A DNA stretch of 64,000 nucleotides from Aurantiacibacter odishensis (GCF_003605195.1 NZ_QYOS01000021.1:1-64000); one strand, 5' to 3'. Shown: positions 51,873 to 61,262, counted from the first letter of the stretch. Notes: generated from the sequence alone by a model not told the origin. Made by a program: numbers and translations.

Positions 51873-51895
51873 GGGAAAGGCTGCTAGTTTGAAGT

Positions 51896-52348
51896 ATGCG
51901 CAATTGCATCAAACCTGTCGCGCCATTTGTGATCGCTGCCTTTTGCGTGAGCTGCGGCGGCAAAACGCCCGAAACCATCTGCAATATGCCCCACAACCCA
52001 CATTTTTGGCAGGGTGTTGACATCGACTGGACAGGTGAGGTCATGGAAGTCGTATCGGGTCATGGAAGTGTAACGGGTTTTATTGACAAGCGATGTGGCT
52101 GGGCAGTCGGCTTGGGAGAAGATAGGTGGATCAACCTTTATCCTGCAGACAATTACGAAGAATACATGGTGGTTGCGGAGTTCTCGATTCAGGGGCGGAT
52201 CGTATTAGCAGATGACAGGCTCACAATTATCCCATCCAAGATCGAGAGGTTGGGGCCTTGGATGACAGAGGATAATGGCTTGCTCGACACGTATTGGGAC
52301 GAAAGCCTTAAATTGTACGAGGAACGACACGTTCAGGAAGCACCGTAG
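51896..52348 (+). CDS. Hypothetical lipoprotein
   Basis: 150 residues; signal peptide with lipobox FCVSCGG (Cys20). The mature part (VDIDWTGEVMEVVSGHGSV, KRCGWAVGLGEDRWINLYP, EFSIQGRIVLADDRLTIIP) is predicted mostly beta. No family recognised. The flanking repeats and lower GC suggest a recently gained or fast-evolving gene. Confidence 0.55.
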   Translation: MRNCIKPVAPFVIAAFCVSCGGKTPETICNMPHNPHFWQGVDIDWTGEVMEVVSGHGSVTGFIDKRCGWAVGLGEDRWINLYPADNYEEYMVVAEFSIQGRIVLADDRLTIIPSKIERLGPWMTEDNGLLDTYWDESLKLYEERHVQEAP

Positions 52349-52364
52349 TGGTGTAGCGGGCGAA

Positions 52365-52426
52365 TGTCCGCTTCCCACCCATAATCAGACATTGAGCTTT
52401 TCGAGAGAATTTCCCAAAAGCGGACG
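52365..52426. repeat. Short dispersed repeat copy with inverted ends
   Basis: 62 bp: TGTCCGCTTCCCACCC at the left and AAAAGCGGACG at the right, the same terminal inverted TGTCCGC/GCGGAC as the longer copies. It abuts the acylphosphatase start. Confidence 0.55.
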
Positions 52427-52432
52427 TTGCCG

Positions 52433-52696
52433 ATGCCAACCCATCTCATCATCCACGGCCGCGTGCAGGGCGTATTCTACCGCGACTGGACCGTGTCCAC
52501 CGCGCGCCGACTCGGCGTGAGCGGTTGGGTGCGCAACCTGCCCGATGGGACGGTGGAGGCGCATCTCGAGGGGTCGCCTGATGCTGTCGAGGCCATGATC
52601 GGCAAGATGCGGGATGGCCCGCCCGCTGCGCGGGTGGAGCGGATCGAGCGTAGTGAGGCCAAGGCGCAGGGGGCCGAAGGCTTCAAGCGGCGCTGA
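52433..52696 (+). CDS. acyP: Acylphosphatase
   Basis: 87 residues. [17 protein letters not shown] contains the conserved phosphate-binding GRVQGVxFR loop with the catalytic arginine, and [17 protein letters not shown] has the catalytic asparagine. Hydrolyses acyl phosphates such as acetyl or carbamoyl phosphate. ATG 52433 preferred over the TTG two codons earlier. Confidence 0.94.
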   Translation: MPTHLIIHGRVQGVFYRDWTVSTARRLGVSGWVRNLPDGTVEAHLEGSPDAVEAMIGKMRDGPPAARVERIERSEAKAQGAEGFKRR

Positions 52697-52929
52697 CCAC
52701 TCCCGTCACCCCGGCCACAGAGCCGGGGTCCGCCGTTCAGGTGGGCGCGAGTGGGAAGCGGGATTCCGGAGCAAGTCCGGGATGACGGAATTGGATGTCC
52801 TACACCCTCCCAATCATCGGACAGCCTCGCGCCATGCACACCGCCCTTCCCTTCTCGCAAACCCGCAGGAAACCGCCGGAAACGCCCCGCCGGTTTTTCA
52901 CCCTTGGACAGTGTTCCATGTGTTCCAGG

Positions 52930-53508
52930 TTAGGGCGAAACCCAGCGCCCCGCGCCGCTTGCAAGCTGGATGATCGCGCGGCGGTGGCCGGTGTGGGCAA
53001 GGCTGAACCAGTCGGCCTCCTCCAGCTCCACCAGCAGCACGGCGAAATTCTCTCGCGCCGGATTCAGCTCCTCATCCGATGGCTCCGTCCCCTCGAATTG
53101 CGCTGGCAGGCCCGAGGTCGGCGTGTCGGAAATAGCACCGGGCCCTTCTCCCAGATAACAGCGGCGCGCGAAGTTGGTGCTGTTCGCCCAGGCATCGTCC
53201 ACCAGCGGCGTATCGCGCTCTATCCAGCCGCGCCCACGGCAGCGCACCTGCAGCTTTGCCTCCCGATCGTAGAACAGCACCCCCACCGGCGCGCCGCTTC
53301 CGATCACATCCACCTTGGGAGAGCGCGCATCGGTGTGAAATCGCAGCCGCCAGCCGACCCTGTCGAACTGTCGCAGCACCATCACCCGCGCGTCGGCATC
53401 GGCAGTTGCCACAACCGGCGTATGCATCGCCGACTTCCGACTGGTTGCGCCCTCGTTCAGCCGGAATGCGATATCGTCGCGAATGTTATCGAGCGTTTCG
53501 ATGGTCAT
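52930..53508 (-). CDS. Pyridoxamine 5'-phosphate oxidase-like flavoprotein
   Basis: 192 residues from ATG 53508. The pattern TPVVATADADARVMVLRQFD, LRFHTDARSPKV, and a C-terminal FSLAHTGHRRA fits the PNPOx-like split beta-barrel family (FMN binding by the Arg/Lys near the N-terminus). Not the housekeeping PdxH itself: it lacks the conserved C-terminal dimerisation segment. A substrate cannot be assigned. Confidence 0.86.
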   Translation of the reverse strand: MTIETLDNIRDDIAFRLNEGATSRKSAMHTPVVATADADARVMVLRQFDRVGWRLRFHTDARSPKVDVIGSGAPVGVLFYDREAKLQVRCRGRGWIERDTPLVDDAWANSTNFARRCYLGEGPGAISDTPTSGLPAQFEGTEPSDEELNPARENFAVLLVELEEADWFSLAHTGHRRAIIQLASGAGRWVSP

Positions 53509-53684
53509 ATCCTTCTCGAAACCTTGTTCAGGAAAGTGATCGTTAACATGAACGTTAAGCAAACAAGGTGGTTCAGTTAACGCTCATGACGACTCGTTAC
53601 AACTTGCGACATCGAATGAAACGTAACGACTTTTGCAGCCGCAGCGCTCGGGCGGCAGTGGTCCAGTCCAAGGGAGATGTTGCG

Positions 53685-54668
53685 ATGCAACTCACATACC
53701 TTTTCAAATCCGTTGGCCTTGCTGCCCTTGCCGTCGCCATGGCTGTGCCGATGCTGCCCGATACGGCCGAGGCGTCCGAGGAAGCACAGCGCTTCAATGA
53801 CGGCCAGCAGCGCAGTGAACGCGGGAATCGCGGCGAGGCACGGCAGGAACGCCGTGAAGCGCGCCAGGAAAGGCGCGGCAACCGCGGCGAAGCCCGTACT
53901 GCCCGCCGCGACAACAATCGCCAGTACGACCGTTCCGAAATGCGGCAGGCTCGCGAGCGTCGTGAGAACGTCCAGCGCCAGGCAAGGCAGGTCGACCGCC
54001 GCAGCGAGCGTCGTGCCGACCGCGTCGAAAGCCGTGGCGACCGCGCCGCCGAACAGGCTCGCCGGAATGGCGACTATCGCGCCGCGCGCCAGATCGACCG
54101 TCGTAGCGAGAACCGTGCCGAGCGGATCGAGCGTCGCGGCGATCGCCGGGCGGATAACATCCGCAGCGGTGACCGGTACGTAACATCGCGCAATACGAGC
54201 TACCGCGACCGGGATCGTAACCGCAGCTACAGCGATCGCGACCAGCGCCGCTATCGCGATCGCGACCAGCGCCGCGACTATCGTGACCGGCGGGATTACC
54301 GCGGTGACAGGGGCGATTATCGCCGCGATCGTCGGGAGGCGCGCCGTGACTATCGCCGCTGGAACCGTAACTCCTGGCGCAATGACCGTCGGTACAACTG
54401 GAACTACTACCGCTCCCACAACCGCAGCCTCTATCGTTTGGGTCGCTACTACAGCCCCTATCGCAACTACAGCTACCGTCGCCTGAGCATCGGCTTCTAT
54501 CTCGATAGCCTGTTCTTCGGCAGCCGCTACTGGATCAACGACCCTTGGCAGTATCGCCTGCCGGAAGTCTACGGCCCCTATCGCTGGGTCCGCTACTACG
54601 ACGACGTGATCCTGGTGGATGTCTACACCGGCGAAGTGGTGGACGTGATTTACGACTTCTTCTGGTAA
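53685..54668 (+). CDS. RcnB family protein with long Arg/Asp-rich region
   Basis: 327 residues from ATG 53685 with AGGGAG upstream; signal peptide (ALAVAMAVPMLPDTAEA). Residues about 40-240 are low-complexity, built of Arg-Asp-Tyr-Asn repeats (REARQERREARQERRGNRGE, RDQRRYRDRDQRRDYRDRRD). The C-terminal 60 residues (YRLPEVYGPYRWVRYYDDVI) are the RcnB domain, named from an E. coli periplasmic protein of Ni/Co homeostasis, which is about a third of this size. Terminated by a strong hairpin 40 bp downstream. Confidence 0.82.
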   Translation: MQLTYLFKSVGLAALAVAMAVPMLPDTAEASEEAQRFNDGQQRSERGNRGEARQERREARQERRGNRGEARTARRDNNRQYDRSEMRQARERRENVQRQARQVDRRSERRADRVESRGDRAAEQARRNGDYRAARQIDRRSENRAERIERRGDRRADNIRSGDRYVTSRNTSYRDRDRNRSYSDRDQRRYRDRDQRRDYRDRRDYRGDRGDYRRDRREARRDYRRWNRNSWRNDRRYNWNYYRSHNRSLYRLGRYYSPYRNYSYRRLSIGFYLDSLFFGSRYWINDPWQYRLPEVYGPYRWVRYYDDVILVDVYTGEVVDVIYDFFW

Positions 54669-54708
54669 GCCAGAACAAGGGATTGCCGGAGCGAGTGGCC
54701 GGCAATGG

Positions 54709-54740
54709 ACCCCCCGCCCTCCCTGTGGGCGGGGGGTTTT
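54709..54740 (+). terminator. Rho-independent terminator of the rcnB-like gene
   Basis: A perfect 11-bp GC stem (ACCCCCCGCCC, 54709-54719, with 54727-54737), 7-nt loop, then TTTT. Follows the stop at 54668 by 40 bp. Confidence 0.9.
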
Positions 54741-54805
54741 CCATGTCCGGCATCCGGCATTCCGGTCTTGCCTAAGGTGCCGAGGAATGGAAAAGCGGTG
54801 GCATC

Positions 54806-55489
54806 ATGGCAAGCGAGACGAAGAGCAAGTTCCCCCCCAATACGGATCAGGCGCGGCTGAAATCCCTTGGCGCGAAAGTGCGGGACCGACTGGCTGCCAA
54901 CCCGGCCATCTACAAGGTACCGTCCGACGATGTGGAACTGTTCGCACTGGGCGATTTCATGTCGCCTGCCGAATGCACGAAGATGATGGAATTGATCGAC
55001 GCGACGGCAAAGCCCAGCAAGGTTTTCGACCTGAGCTACGATTCCGGATTCCGCACCAGCTATTCCGGCGATGTCGATCCGCACGATCCCTTCGTGAAGA
55101 AGATCGGAAGGCGGATCGACGATCTGCTGGGTATCGAACCCGAGTGGGGCGAAACCATCCAGGGCCAGCGATACATGCCGGGCCAGGAATTTCAGCCGCA
55201 CCACGACTGGTTCCATCCCGGCACCAGCTACTGGGACTTCGAGATGGGCCGCGGCGGACAGCGCAGCTTCACCACGATGGTATTCCTGAACGACGTGGAA
55301 GCGGGCGGCACGACCGACTTCGTCGATCTCGGCATTTCACTGGAGCCGAAGCCCGGCGTGCTGCTCATCTGGAACAACGCCAGACCGGATGGCACGACCA
55401 ACCCGATGACGATTCACGCAGGACGCCCGGTCCAGGCGGGCGCCAAATACATTATCACGAAGTGGTATCGCACCCGCCAATGGAACTAG
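54806..55489 (+). CDS. 2OG-Fe(II) oxygenase, prolyl 4-hydroxylase family
   Basis: 227 residues. The jelly-roll core has HHDWFHPGTSYWDF with the iron-binding His-x-Asp, TTMVFLNDVEAGGTTDF, and PGVLLIWNNARPDGTTNPMTIHAGRPV with the distal iron His; AKYIITKWYR has the 2-oxoglutarate Lys/Arg. Non-secreted. Substrate unknown; related bacterial enzymes hydroxylate proline in ribosomal or elongation-factor contexts. Confidence 0.9.
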   Translation: MASETKSKFPPNTDQARLKSLGAKVRDRLAANPAIYKVPSDDVELFALGDFMSPAECTKMMELIDATAKPSKVFDLSYDSGFRTSYSGDVDPHDPFVKKIGRRIDDLLGIEPEWGETIQGQRYMPGQEFQPHHDWFHPGTSYWDFEMGRGGQRSFTTMVFLNDVEAGGTTDFVDLGISLEPKPGVLLIWNNARPDGTTNPMTIHAGRPVQAGAKYIITKWYRTRQWN

Positions 55490-55520
55490 GCCAGGGGAAC
55501 TAGGCCAGTAGAACTAGGCG

Positions 55521-57149
55521 CTAGCGAACAAGCGCCTCTGCAATAAGCTTGCGAGTGTTCTCGACGCCGTAAAGCGCGATGAAGCTGCCCATGCGCGGGC
55601 CTTGCGAGGAACCGAGCAGAGTCTCGTACAGCGCCTTGAACCAGTCGCGCAGGTTCTCGAAGCCGAAAGCCTCGTCCTTGCCGATCTCGTAGACGATCGT
55701 CTGCAGGTCCTCTGCAGCCATGTCGGCCGGCACTTCGGCCAGCTTCGCGTCCAGCGCCTTAAGCGCCTCCGCCTCGCTGGGCTCGGGCGCGCGCTTCACG
55801 AGAGTGGGCGCGATGAAGTCACGATTGTAGGCCAGCGCCTTCTCGACCAGCCGGAACAGGTCGGGATGATCGTCAGGGTCCATGTCGTGCATGTAATTGC
55901 CGAGATAGGCCCAGACCTGCTGGTGCGTCGCCTCGGCACCCAGCACGCCGACAAGGTTCAGCAGCAGGCCATAGGTGACAGGCAGGCTGTCGCCCGCGCC
56001 GATGGGCGGCTGCGACCCGCTGGAATCCTTCACCCGCAGCAGGTTCCATGCAGGGTTGCCTAATTGCTTGTCGATATCCTGCTCGGGGATACGCTCGCGG
56101 AACTGCCAGTAATCGTCCACCGCGCGCGGGATCACGCCGACGTGAAGCTGCTTGGCGCTCTTGGGATTGGGGAAGATGTAAAAACCGAGGCTCTCTTCGG
56201 AGCCGTAGGTCAGCCATTCCTCGATCGTCAGGCCGTTGCCCTTCGACTTTGAAATCTTCTCGCCCTTCTCGTCCAGGAACAGCTCATAGATCAGCCCTTC
56301 CGGCTTCTGCCCGCCCAATACGCGGGCGATCTTGCCGCTTTGCACGCCGGTATCGGTCAGATCCTTGCCGTACATCTCGTAATCGACGCCCAGCGCGACC
56401 CAGCGCATGGCGAAATCGACCTTCCATTGCAGCTTGGCCATGCCACCCAGCGCGCTCTGCTCGATCACCTCTCCGTCACTGTCGGTGAAGCGCACGATGC
56501 CTTCGTCCGCGTCCACCACTTCGACAGGTACCTGCAGCACGTGGCCGGTCTTGGGCGAGATCGGCATGATCGGCGAGTAGGTCGCCGCGCGTTCGGCGCG
56601 AAGCGTGGGCAGCATGATGTCGAGGATCGACTGGTTGTTGCGCAAAACGCCGCGCAGCGCATCGTCGAACCCGCCGGAGTTGTACTTGTCCGAGGCGGCG
56701 ATGAACTCGTACTCGAAGTCGAAGCGGTCGAGGAATTCGCGCAGCATCGCGTTGTTGTGCGCGGCAAAGCTCTCGTACTTCTCGAACGGGTCGGGAATGC
56801 GGCTCAGCGGCTTGTGCAGGTTTTCTTCCAGCAGCGCCTTGTTGGGCACGTTGTCCGGCACCTTGCGCAGGCCATCCATGTCATCCGAAAAGGCAACCAG
56901 CCGCGTGGGCGCGGGCGTGCCGTCGTCGGCAGCCGCCACGATCTCGTAGGCCTTGCGCACCAGCGTGGTGCGCAGCACTTCCTGGAAGGTGCCAATATGC
57001 GGCAGGCCCGAAGGGCCATAGCCGGTTTCGAACAGCACGGGCTTTCCGCCGGGTTTACCCTGCGGGTAACGCTTTGCTAGGCGCTGGGCTTCCTGAAAAG
57101 GCCATGCCTTGGACTTGCGGGCGGCGTCGATGAGATCGGTGCTGAACAT
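55521..57149 (-). CDS. lysK: Lysyl-tRNA synthetase, class I
   Basis: 542 residues. Class I signature GPSGLPHIGTF (HIGH) and KISKSKGN (KMSKS), as in the class I LysRS typical of Alphaproteobacteria and Archaea. Charges tRNA-Lys. Separated by 31 bp from the convergent prolyl hydroxylase. Confidence 0.97.
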   Translation of the reverse strand: MFSTDLIDAARKSKAWPFQEAQRLAKRYPQGKPGGKPVLFETGYGPSGLPHIGTFQEVLRTTLVRKAYEIVAAADDGTPAPTRLVAFSDDMDGLRKVPDNVPNKALLEENLHKPLSRIPDPFEKYESFAAHNNAMLREFLDRFDFEYEFIAASDKYNSGGFDDALRGVLRNNQSILDIMLPTLRAERAATYSPIMPISPKTGHVLQVPVEVVDADEGIVRFTDSDGEVIEQSALGGMAKLQWKVDFAMRWVALGVDYEMYGKDLTDTGVQSGKIARVLGGQKPEGLIYELFLDEKGEKISKSKGNGLTIEEWLTYGSEESLGFYIFPNPKSAKQLHVGVIPRAVDDYWQFRERIPEQDIDKQLGNPAWNLLRVKDSSGSQPPIGAGDSLPVTYGLLLNLVGVLGAEATHQQVWAYLGNYMHDMDPDDHPDLFRLVEKALAYNRDFIAPTLVKRAPEPSEAEALKALDAKLAEVPADMAAEDLQTIVYEIGKDEAFGFENLRDWFKALYETLLGSSQGPRMGSFIALYGVENTRKLIAEALVR

Positions 57150-57260
57150 GGGCTGCGCCCATCGCCCAAGCCGAAAGGTTTCGCAAGCGCGAAGTCTTCA
57201 CCGGAACCTGAACGGCACCGCAACATTTGATAACGAAAGAACGAAAAACCGGGGGTTCAT

Positions 57261-58136
57261 TTGAACTATATCGAGATTTTGCAGAACCAGGTCATGGGCA
57301 TGTGGACAGGCTTCATCGCCATCCTTCCCAACCTGGCCATTGCCCTTGTTGTCCTCATCATCACCTGGATCGTAGCCAAGTTTGCGGTGCGCATCGCCAA
57401 CAAGGCCACCGGCAAGTCCAGCATGCGCGAAGATCTGCGGCAGTTGGTGGAAACCGTGGTGCGGCTGGCCATCTGGATCGCTGGTATCATCCTCGCGCTG
57501 ATCGTCGCCATTCCCGGTTTCACGCCTGCGGGACTTATCGCGGGCCTCGGCATCGGCGCGCTAGCCATCGGCTTTGCCTTTCAGGACATATTCGAGAATT
57601 TCCTCGCAGGCGTGCTTATAATGCTGCGCGAGAAGATGCGCATCGGCGATCTGATCGAGGTCGAGGGCGTGCTAGGCAAGGTGGAGAAGATCACCCTTCG
57701 CGAAACCTACGTCCGCCAGCTTTCCAACGAGCTGACGATCATGCCCAATTCGATGCTGTTCAAGAACGCGGTGCAGATCCTGACCGACGACACCGTGCGT
57801 CGTAACGAGATCGTCGTAGGTGTGTCCTACGATGCGGATCTCGAGGAAGCGCAGCGGGTGATCGAGGAAGCGATGAAAACCGTCGATGCCATAGTCGATG
57901 ATCGCCCGATCATTGTCTACGCGCAGGAATTTGGCGGGAGTTCGATCGACTTCCTCGTCCAGTGGTATGCCCAGTCCGCCGCGCGCGACCTGCGCCAGAC
58001 CAAGAGCGAGGCGATCAAGGCGATCAAGAAGGGCCTCGATGCAGCGGGCATCGGCATCCCCTTCCCGATCCAGACCAACTATTTCGCCGAGCCGCTGCGG
58101 ATCGAGCAGGTCGCGGTCGAAAAAACGGCGGACTAA
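57261..58136 (+). CDS. Mechanosensitive ion channel, MscS family
   Basis: 291 residues, three transmembrane helices in the N-terminal half; the pore helix and seal region (GLIAGLGIGALAIGFAFQDIFENFLAGVLI) and the beta domain (RIGDLIEVEGVLGKVEKI) match MscS. Releases solutes on hypo-osmotic shock. Divergent from lysK across 111 bp. Confidence 0.95.
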   Translation: MNYIEILQNQVMGMWTGFIAILPNLAIALVVLIITWIVAKFAVRIANKATGKSSMREDLRQLVETVVRLAIWIAGIILALIVAIPGFTPAGLIAGLGIGALAIGFAFQDIFENFLAGVLIMLREKMRIGDLIEVEGVLGKVEKITLRETYVRQLSNELTIMPNSMLFKNAVQILTDDTVRRNEIVVGVSYDADLEEAQRVIEEAMKTVDAIVDDRPIIVYAQEFGGSSIDFLVQWYAQSAARDLRQTKSEAIKAIKKGLDAAGIGIPFPIQTNYFAEPLRIEQVAVEKTAD

Positions 58137-58172
58137 GTCAACGAAAGCAATTGGCGCGGCGCGTCTGCTGTG

Positions 58173-58205
58173 CCATCTTTCCTCTCGAGGGAGAAGGAAG
58201 GATGG
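58173..58205. repeat. Imperfect palindrome after mscS-like gene
   Basis: CCATCTTTCCTCTC at 58173-58186 is nearly complementary to the GAGAAGGAAGGATGG ending at 58205, separated by a few bases (GAGG). It may be a terminator-like stem without a T-tract, or a decayed repeat. Confidence 0.4.
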
Positions 58206-58284
58206 TGTTCGGCAGGCGCGCCGCGACGCGTGTGGCCGGGACCGGCCCTGTTCTCCGGAAGAAAAACTCTTGGGGGATCAGCCT

Positions 58285-59790
58285 ATGCGCGCTCTAGCCG
58301 TCACCACCAGCCTTGCCGTCCTGGCCGCCTGCACCACTGCCGATACGGACGTGCCTGAAAACCCGCGGGGTGTGGCTCTTTCGGCCAACCAGTGCGAATT
58401 CCTGGCGACCGAGGAAGCAGGCGATCTGGCACTCTCCACAATCTGGGTGCCGGGCGCGGAGGGCCTCCCCTCCTATTGCGAAGTCACGGCCACGCTGAAC
58501 CCGGTAGAGGGATCGGACATCGGCGTCGTCTACCGCTTGCCGGAGGACTGGAACGGCAACGTGCTGGGAATTGGCGGCGGTGCCTGGCTTGGCAACACTT
58601 CGCTCGATGCGGCGCGCGATGGGCTGCTGAAGGGCTATGCCGTGATGCAGACCAACGGCGGGCACACCAGCACCAATCCCTGGGGTAACGAGTGGGTCAT
58701 CGACCCGGTGCAGGCCGCCGACTTCAGCTACCGCGCCATTCACGAGATGACACGGACGGGCAAGAACATTGCCGAACGTTTCTATGGCCGGACGCACGAC
58801 ACCGCCGTCTATTCCGGCTGCTCCACCGGCGGACGCATGGGCCTGATGGAAGCGCAGCGTTACCCCGCCGATTACGACGCCGTGATTGTCGGCGCGCCAG
58901 TCTACACGCTGCAGGTGCAGACCAGCGCGGTGTTTCGCAACCAGACCTTTGCCCAGCCGCAAGCCGCGTTCACCATGCCCGAGCTGCAGATGGTCCAGGA
59001 CGCTGCCGTTGCTGCCTGCGACGCAGACGATGGACTGGAAGACGGCCTCATCAACAATCCGCGCGCCTGTTCGTGGCAACCGCGCGCTCTGCAATGCTCG
59101 CCGGGCGAAAGCGAGGGCTGCCTCAGCCCGCAGCAGGTCGATGCGCTGAATACGCTTTATAACGGTCGTAAGGCGGCTGACGGCAGCTGGATGATGCACC
59201 CGATGAGCCGCGGCGGAGAGGCCGCGTGGGGCTTCTTCAATCGCGCCGACGGCAGCGGCCAGAACGCCGATCCAACGCGCGGCGGCGGCCTGATGGGGCT
59301 GCAACCGGTAATCTTCGGCGCAAATCCCGTGGACTGGGAGAACTTTTCCGAAGCGAACTACATGACCGTGCGGGATTCGGACTTCGCCGAGATGTACGAG
59401 GCGAAGAACCCCGATCTCTCGGCCTTCTTCGAACGCGGCGGCAAACTTATGCTTTGGCATGGCGAGAACGACGCAGGGCCCAGCCCGGTCCTCTCCAACG
59501 ACTATGCCCGCGCGGTGAATGCGCAGAACACCGAGGCCCCCGGCCAGTTCAGCTATTACCTCGTCCCCGGCATGGGTCACTGCGCCGGTGGGCCGGGTGC
59601 CGACCGTATCGATTACCTCGGCGCGATGGAAGATTGGCTGGAAAGCGGCTCCGCTCCTGATCGTCTGATCGGCACCAAGGCCGACAGCGATCTCGTGCGC
59701 CCGCACTGCGCCTGGCCCGACGTCGCCCGCTATGACGGTGCCGGCGATGCTAACGATCCGTCGAACTGGACCTGCGTGCCGCGAAGCTAG
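58285..59790 (+). CDS. Tannase/feruloyl esterase family protein, lipoprotein
   Basis: 501 residues from ATG 58285. Lipobox AVLAAC with Cys16. Tannase/feruloyl-esterase fold: GIGGGAWLG oxyanion region, VYSGCSTGGRMGL nucleophile motif (GCSTGG), MLWHGENDAGPSP acid region and PGMGHCAGG histidine; the two cysteines in GCS and GHC form the family's conserved disulfide. Hydrolyses aromatic esters; possible role in lignocellulose or algal phenolic use. Confidence 0.93.
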   Translation: MRALAVTTSLAVLAACTTADTDVPENPRGVALSANQCEFLATEEAGDLALSTIWVPGAEGLPSYCEVTATLNPVEGSDIGVVYRLPEDWNGNVLGIGGGAWLGNTSLDAARDGLLKGYAVMQTNGGHTSTNPWGNEWVIDPVQAADFSYRAIHEMTRTGKNIAERFYGRTHDTAVYSGCSTGGRMGLMEAQRYPADYDAVIVGAPVYTLQVQTSAVFRNQTFAQPQAAFTMPELQMVQDAAVAACDADDGLEDGLINNPRACSWQPRALQCSPGESEGCLSPQQVDALNTLYNGRKAADGSWMMHPMSRGGEAAWGFFNRADGSGQNADPTRGGGLMGLQPVIFGANPVDWENFSEANYMTVRDSDFAEMYEAKNPDLSAFFERGGKLMLWHGENDAGPSPVLSNDYARAVNAQNTEAPGQFSYYLVPGMGHCAGGPGADRIDYLGAMEDWLESGSAPDRLIGTKADSDLVRPHCAWPDVARYDGAGDANDPSNWTCVPRS

Positions 59791-60725
59791 TCGCCGTCGC
59801 GGCGACTTGGCGAGAGCGACGTCACGATACGACCGTCGGGAGAGGTGTAGCGGCGCGGTGCCTGGGGCGGCTGCGAAGGCTGCGGCTGTCGTGGCCGTGT
59901 GGAGATAGTGCTAGTCACGAAGCCACCCGTATTCGCGGTCGAGGCCGGCCGGCTTGCTTGAACGAGTCCTGATGGATTGGGCGTTGCAGGCCGCGGCGGC
60001 GCGGCTGGCTGCTGTTCGGGTTCAGGACGCGATTGCGCAGGCTCGGAAGCCGGGGGAGCTTCGGGCGGCCGGTAAGGCTCGATCTTCTCGACCGTGAAGC
60101 CAACCTCGCCCTTCTGGCGCAACCACCACCATGCGCCCGCCGCCAATGCGGCAATCGCCAGCACACCTGCCAGAAGCCAGGCGAGCCAACCCCAAGATGT
60201 TTCAGCACTGTCCTGCGCCACGGGCGCGGGCACTTGAGATGGGACCGAAGCGTTCGGTGATGCGCTCTCTTCCGCGATATCCGGCCCTGTCGTAACAGAA
60301 GTTTCAGGCTCTTCCAGCGGTGCTTGCCCATCCACCGGTTCGGTCGAACGCTGCACTGGCGACGGGGACTGCGGAGTAGTTTCCTCGACCCGCTGCGCAG
60401 GTAGCGTAAGTCGCGGCGAAGGCGTGGCGACGGGAGCTGCCAAAGTCGGCGACGGGGTCGGGGACGGCGTCGGCGCAACTTGTCGGGGAACCGCGCTCGG
60501 CTGCGGCAGTGGCTGGATCGTCGGTTCGTTCCGATTGCGGCGAACTGTATCGGCCTGTGGTTGCAGGGTGAAATCGTCGGGCACACCCTGGACGCGCTCG
60601 ATCGGCTGCGATGACGGCGTGGGCGTTGGCGCGGGCGTCGGCTGCCCGCCGCCATCCTGCGCGTGCGCCACGGCAGGAGACAGCAACAGCGCCGCTGAAA
60701 CAGCAAGGAACGGTATGCGAGCCAT
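59787..60725 (-). CDS. Proline-rich single-pass membrane protein, unknown function
   Basis: 312 residues. Signal peptide (AALLLSPAVAHAQ), then about 140 residues of Pro/Thr/Ser repeats (PTPAPTPTPSS, PTPSPTPSPT), one transmembrane helix (WLAWLLAGVLAIAALAAGAWWWLR, about 182-205) and a second Pro-rich tail on the cytoplasmic side by orientation. Composition similar to periplasm-spanning Pro-rich proteins; no domain recognised. Overlaps the tannase stop by 4 bp on the opposite strand. Confidence 0.7.
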   Translation of the reverse strand: MARIPFLAVSAALLLSPAVAHAQDGGGQPTPAPTPTPSSQPIERVQGVPDDFTLQPQADTVRRNRNEPTIQPLPQPSAVPRQVAPTPSPTPSPTLAAPVATPSPRLTLPAQRVEETTPQSPSPVQRSTEPVDGQAPLEEPETSVTTGPDIAEESASPNASVPSQVPAPVAQDSAETSWGWLAWLLAGVLAIAALAAGAWWWLRQKGEVGFTVEKIEPYRPPEAPPASEPAQSRPEPEQQPAAPPRPATPNPSGLVQASRPASTANTGGFVTSTISTRPRQPQPSQPPQAPRRYTSPDGRIVTSLSPSRRDGD

Positions 60726-60839
60726 GATCCTGAACGCCTAGGCAAAGATCATGTTTCGCTGCGCTGAACAAACGTGAGCGGGTGCGATATCGCGGCAACA
60801 CCTGCGGCGAGGGGCGCGACACGATCGGCTGATGATCGC

Positions 60840-61262
60840 TTAGCCGGTGATGCCGCCCGTATCCACCAGGATGCGGCTGATCCGGCCATCCTCCACCCAG
60901 ATCGCCGTGACGGTGCAGCAGATTTCCGTGCCGTCTCCGAAGACATAGGATTCGCGTTGTACGATCCCTCCGCCCGAGGCCCGGCCCTGTTGTTCTATCC
61001 GGGCGCGAGGCGCACCGGGTCCGAAGTTAGGCGCGTAGCTGGCAGCAATGGCCTCCTTGCCGCGATACTCGTGTCCTTCCACGATCACGACAGCGTCCTC
61101 GGCGAAAGTTTCCAGGAACCGGTCGAAATCGCCTGCTGTATAAGCGGCGTTGTGCTGGCGGACGACGTCATGGCTTTCCTCGCCGAACGGCTCTGCGGAG
61201 AGCGGCATCGCGGTCATTGCGATAGCTCCGCAAGCGGCGGCGGCACCAAAGATCTTGCGCAT
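60840..61262 (-). CDS. NTF2/SnoaL-like (SgcJ/EcaC-type) protein, exported
   Basis: 140 residues; a signal peptide (ACGAIAMTAMPLSAEP) is followed by a cone-shaped NTF2 fold: DVVRQHNAAYTAGDFDRFLETFAEDAVVIVEGHEYRGKEAI and VTAIWVEDGRI. These small domains bind or isomerise ligands; no function can be assigned. Confidence 0.85.
   Translation of the reverse strand: MRKIFGAAAACGAIAMTAMPLSAEPFGEESHDVVRQHNAAYTAGDFDRFLETFAEDAVVIVEGHEYRGKEAIAASYAPNFGPGAPRARIEQQGRASGGGIVQRESYVFGDGTEICCTVTAIWVEDGRISRILVDTGGITG

Noticed and set aside
53577-54419. 280-codon minus-strand frame opposite the rcnB-like gene, Val/Ala/Ile-rich
   Set aside because: It is the mirror image of the Arg/Asp codon repeats of the real gene; hydrophobic composition is an artefact of complementing CGN and GAY codons.
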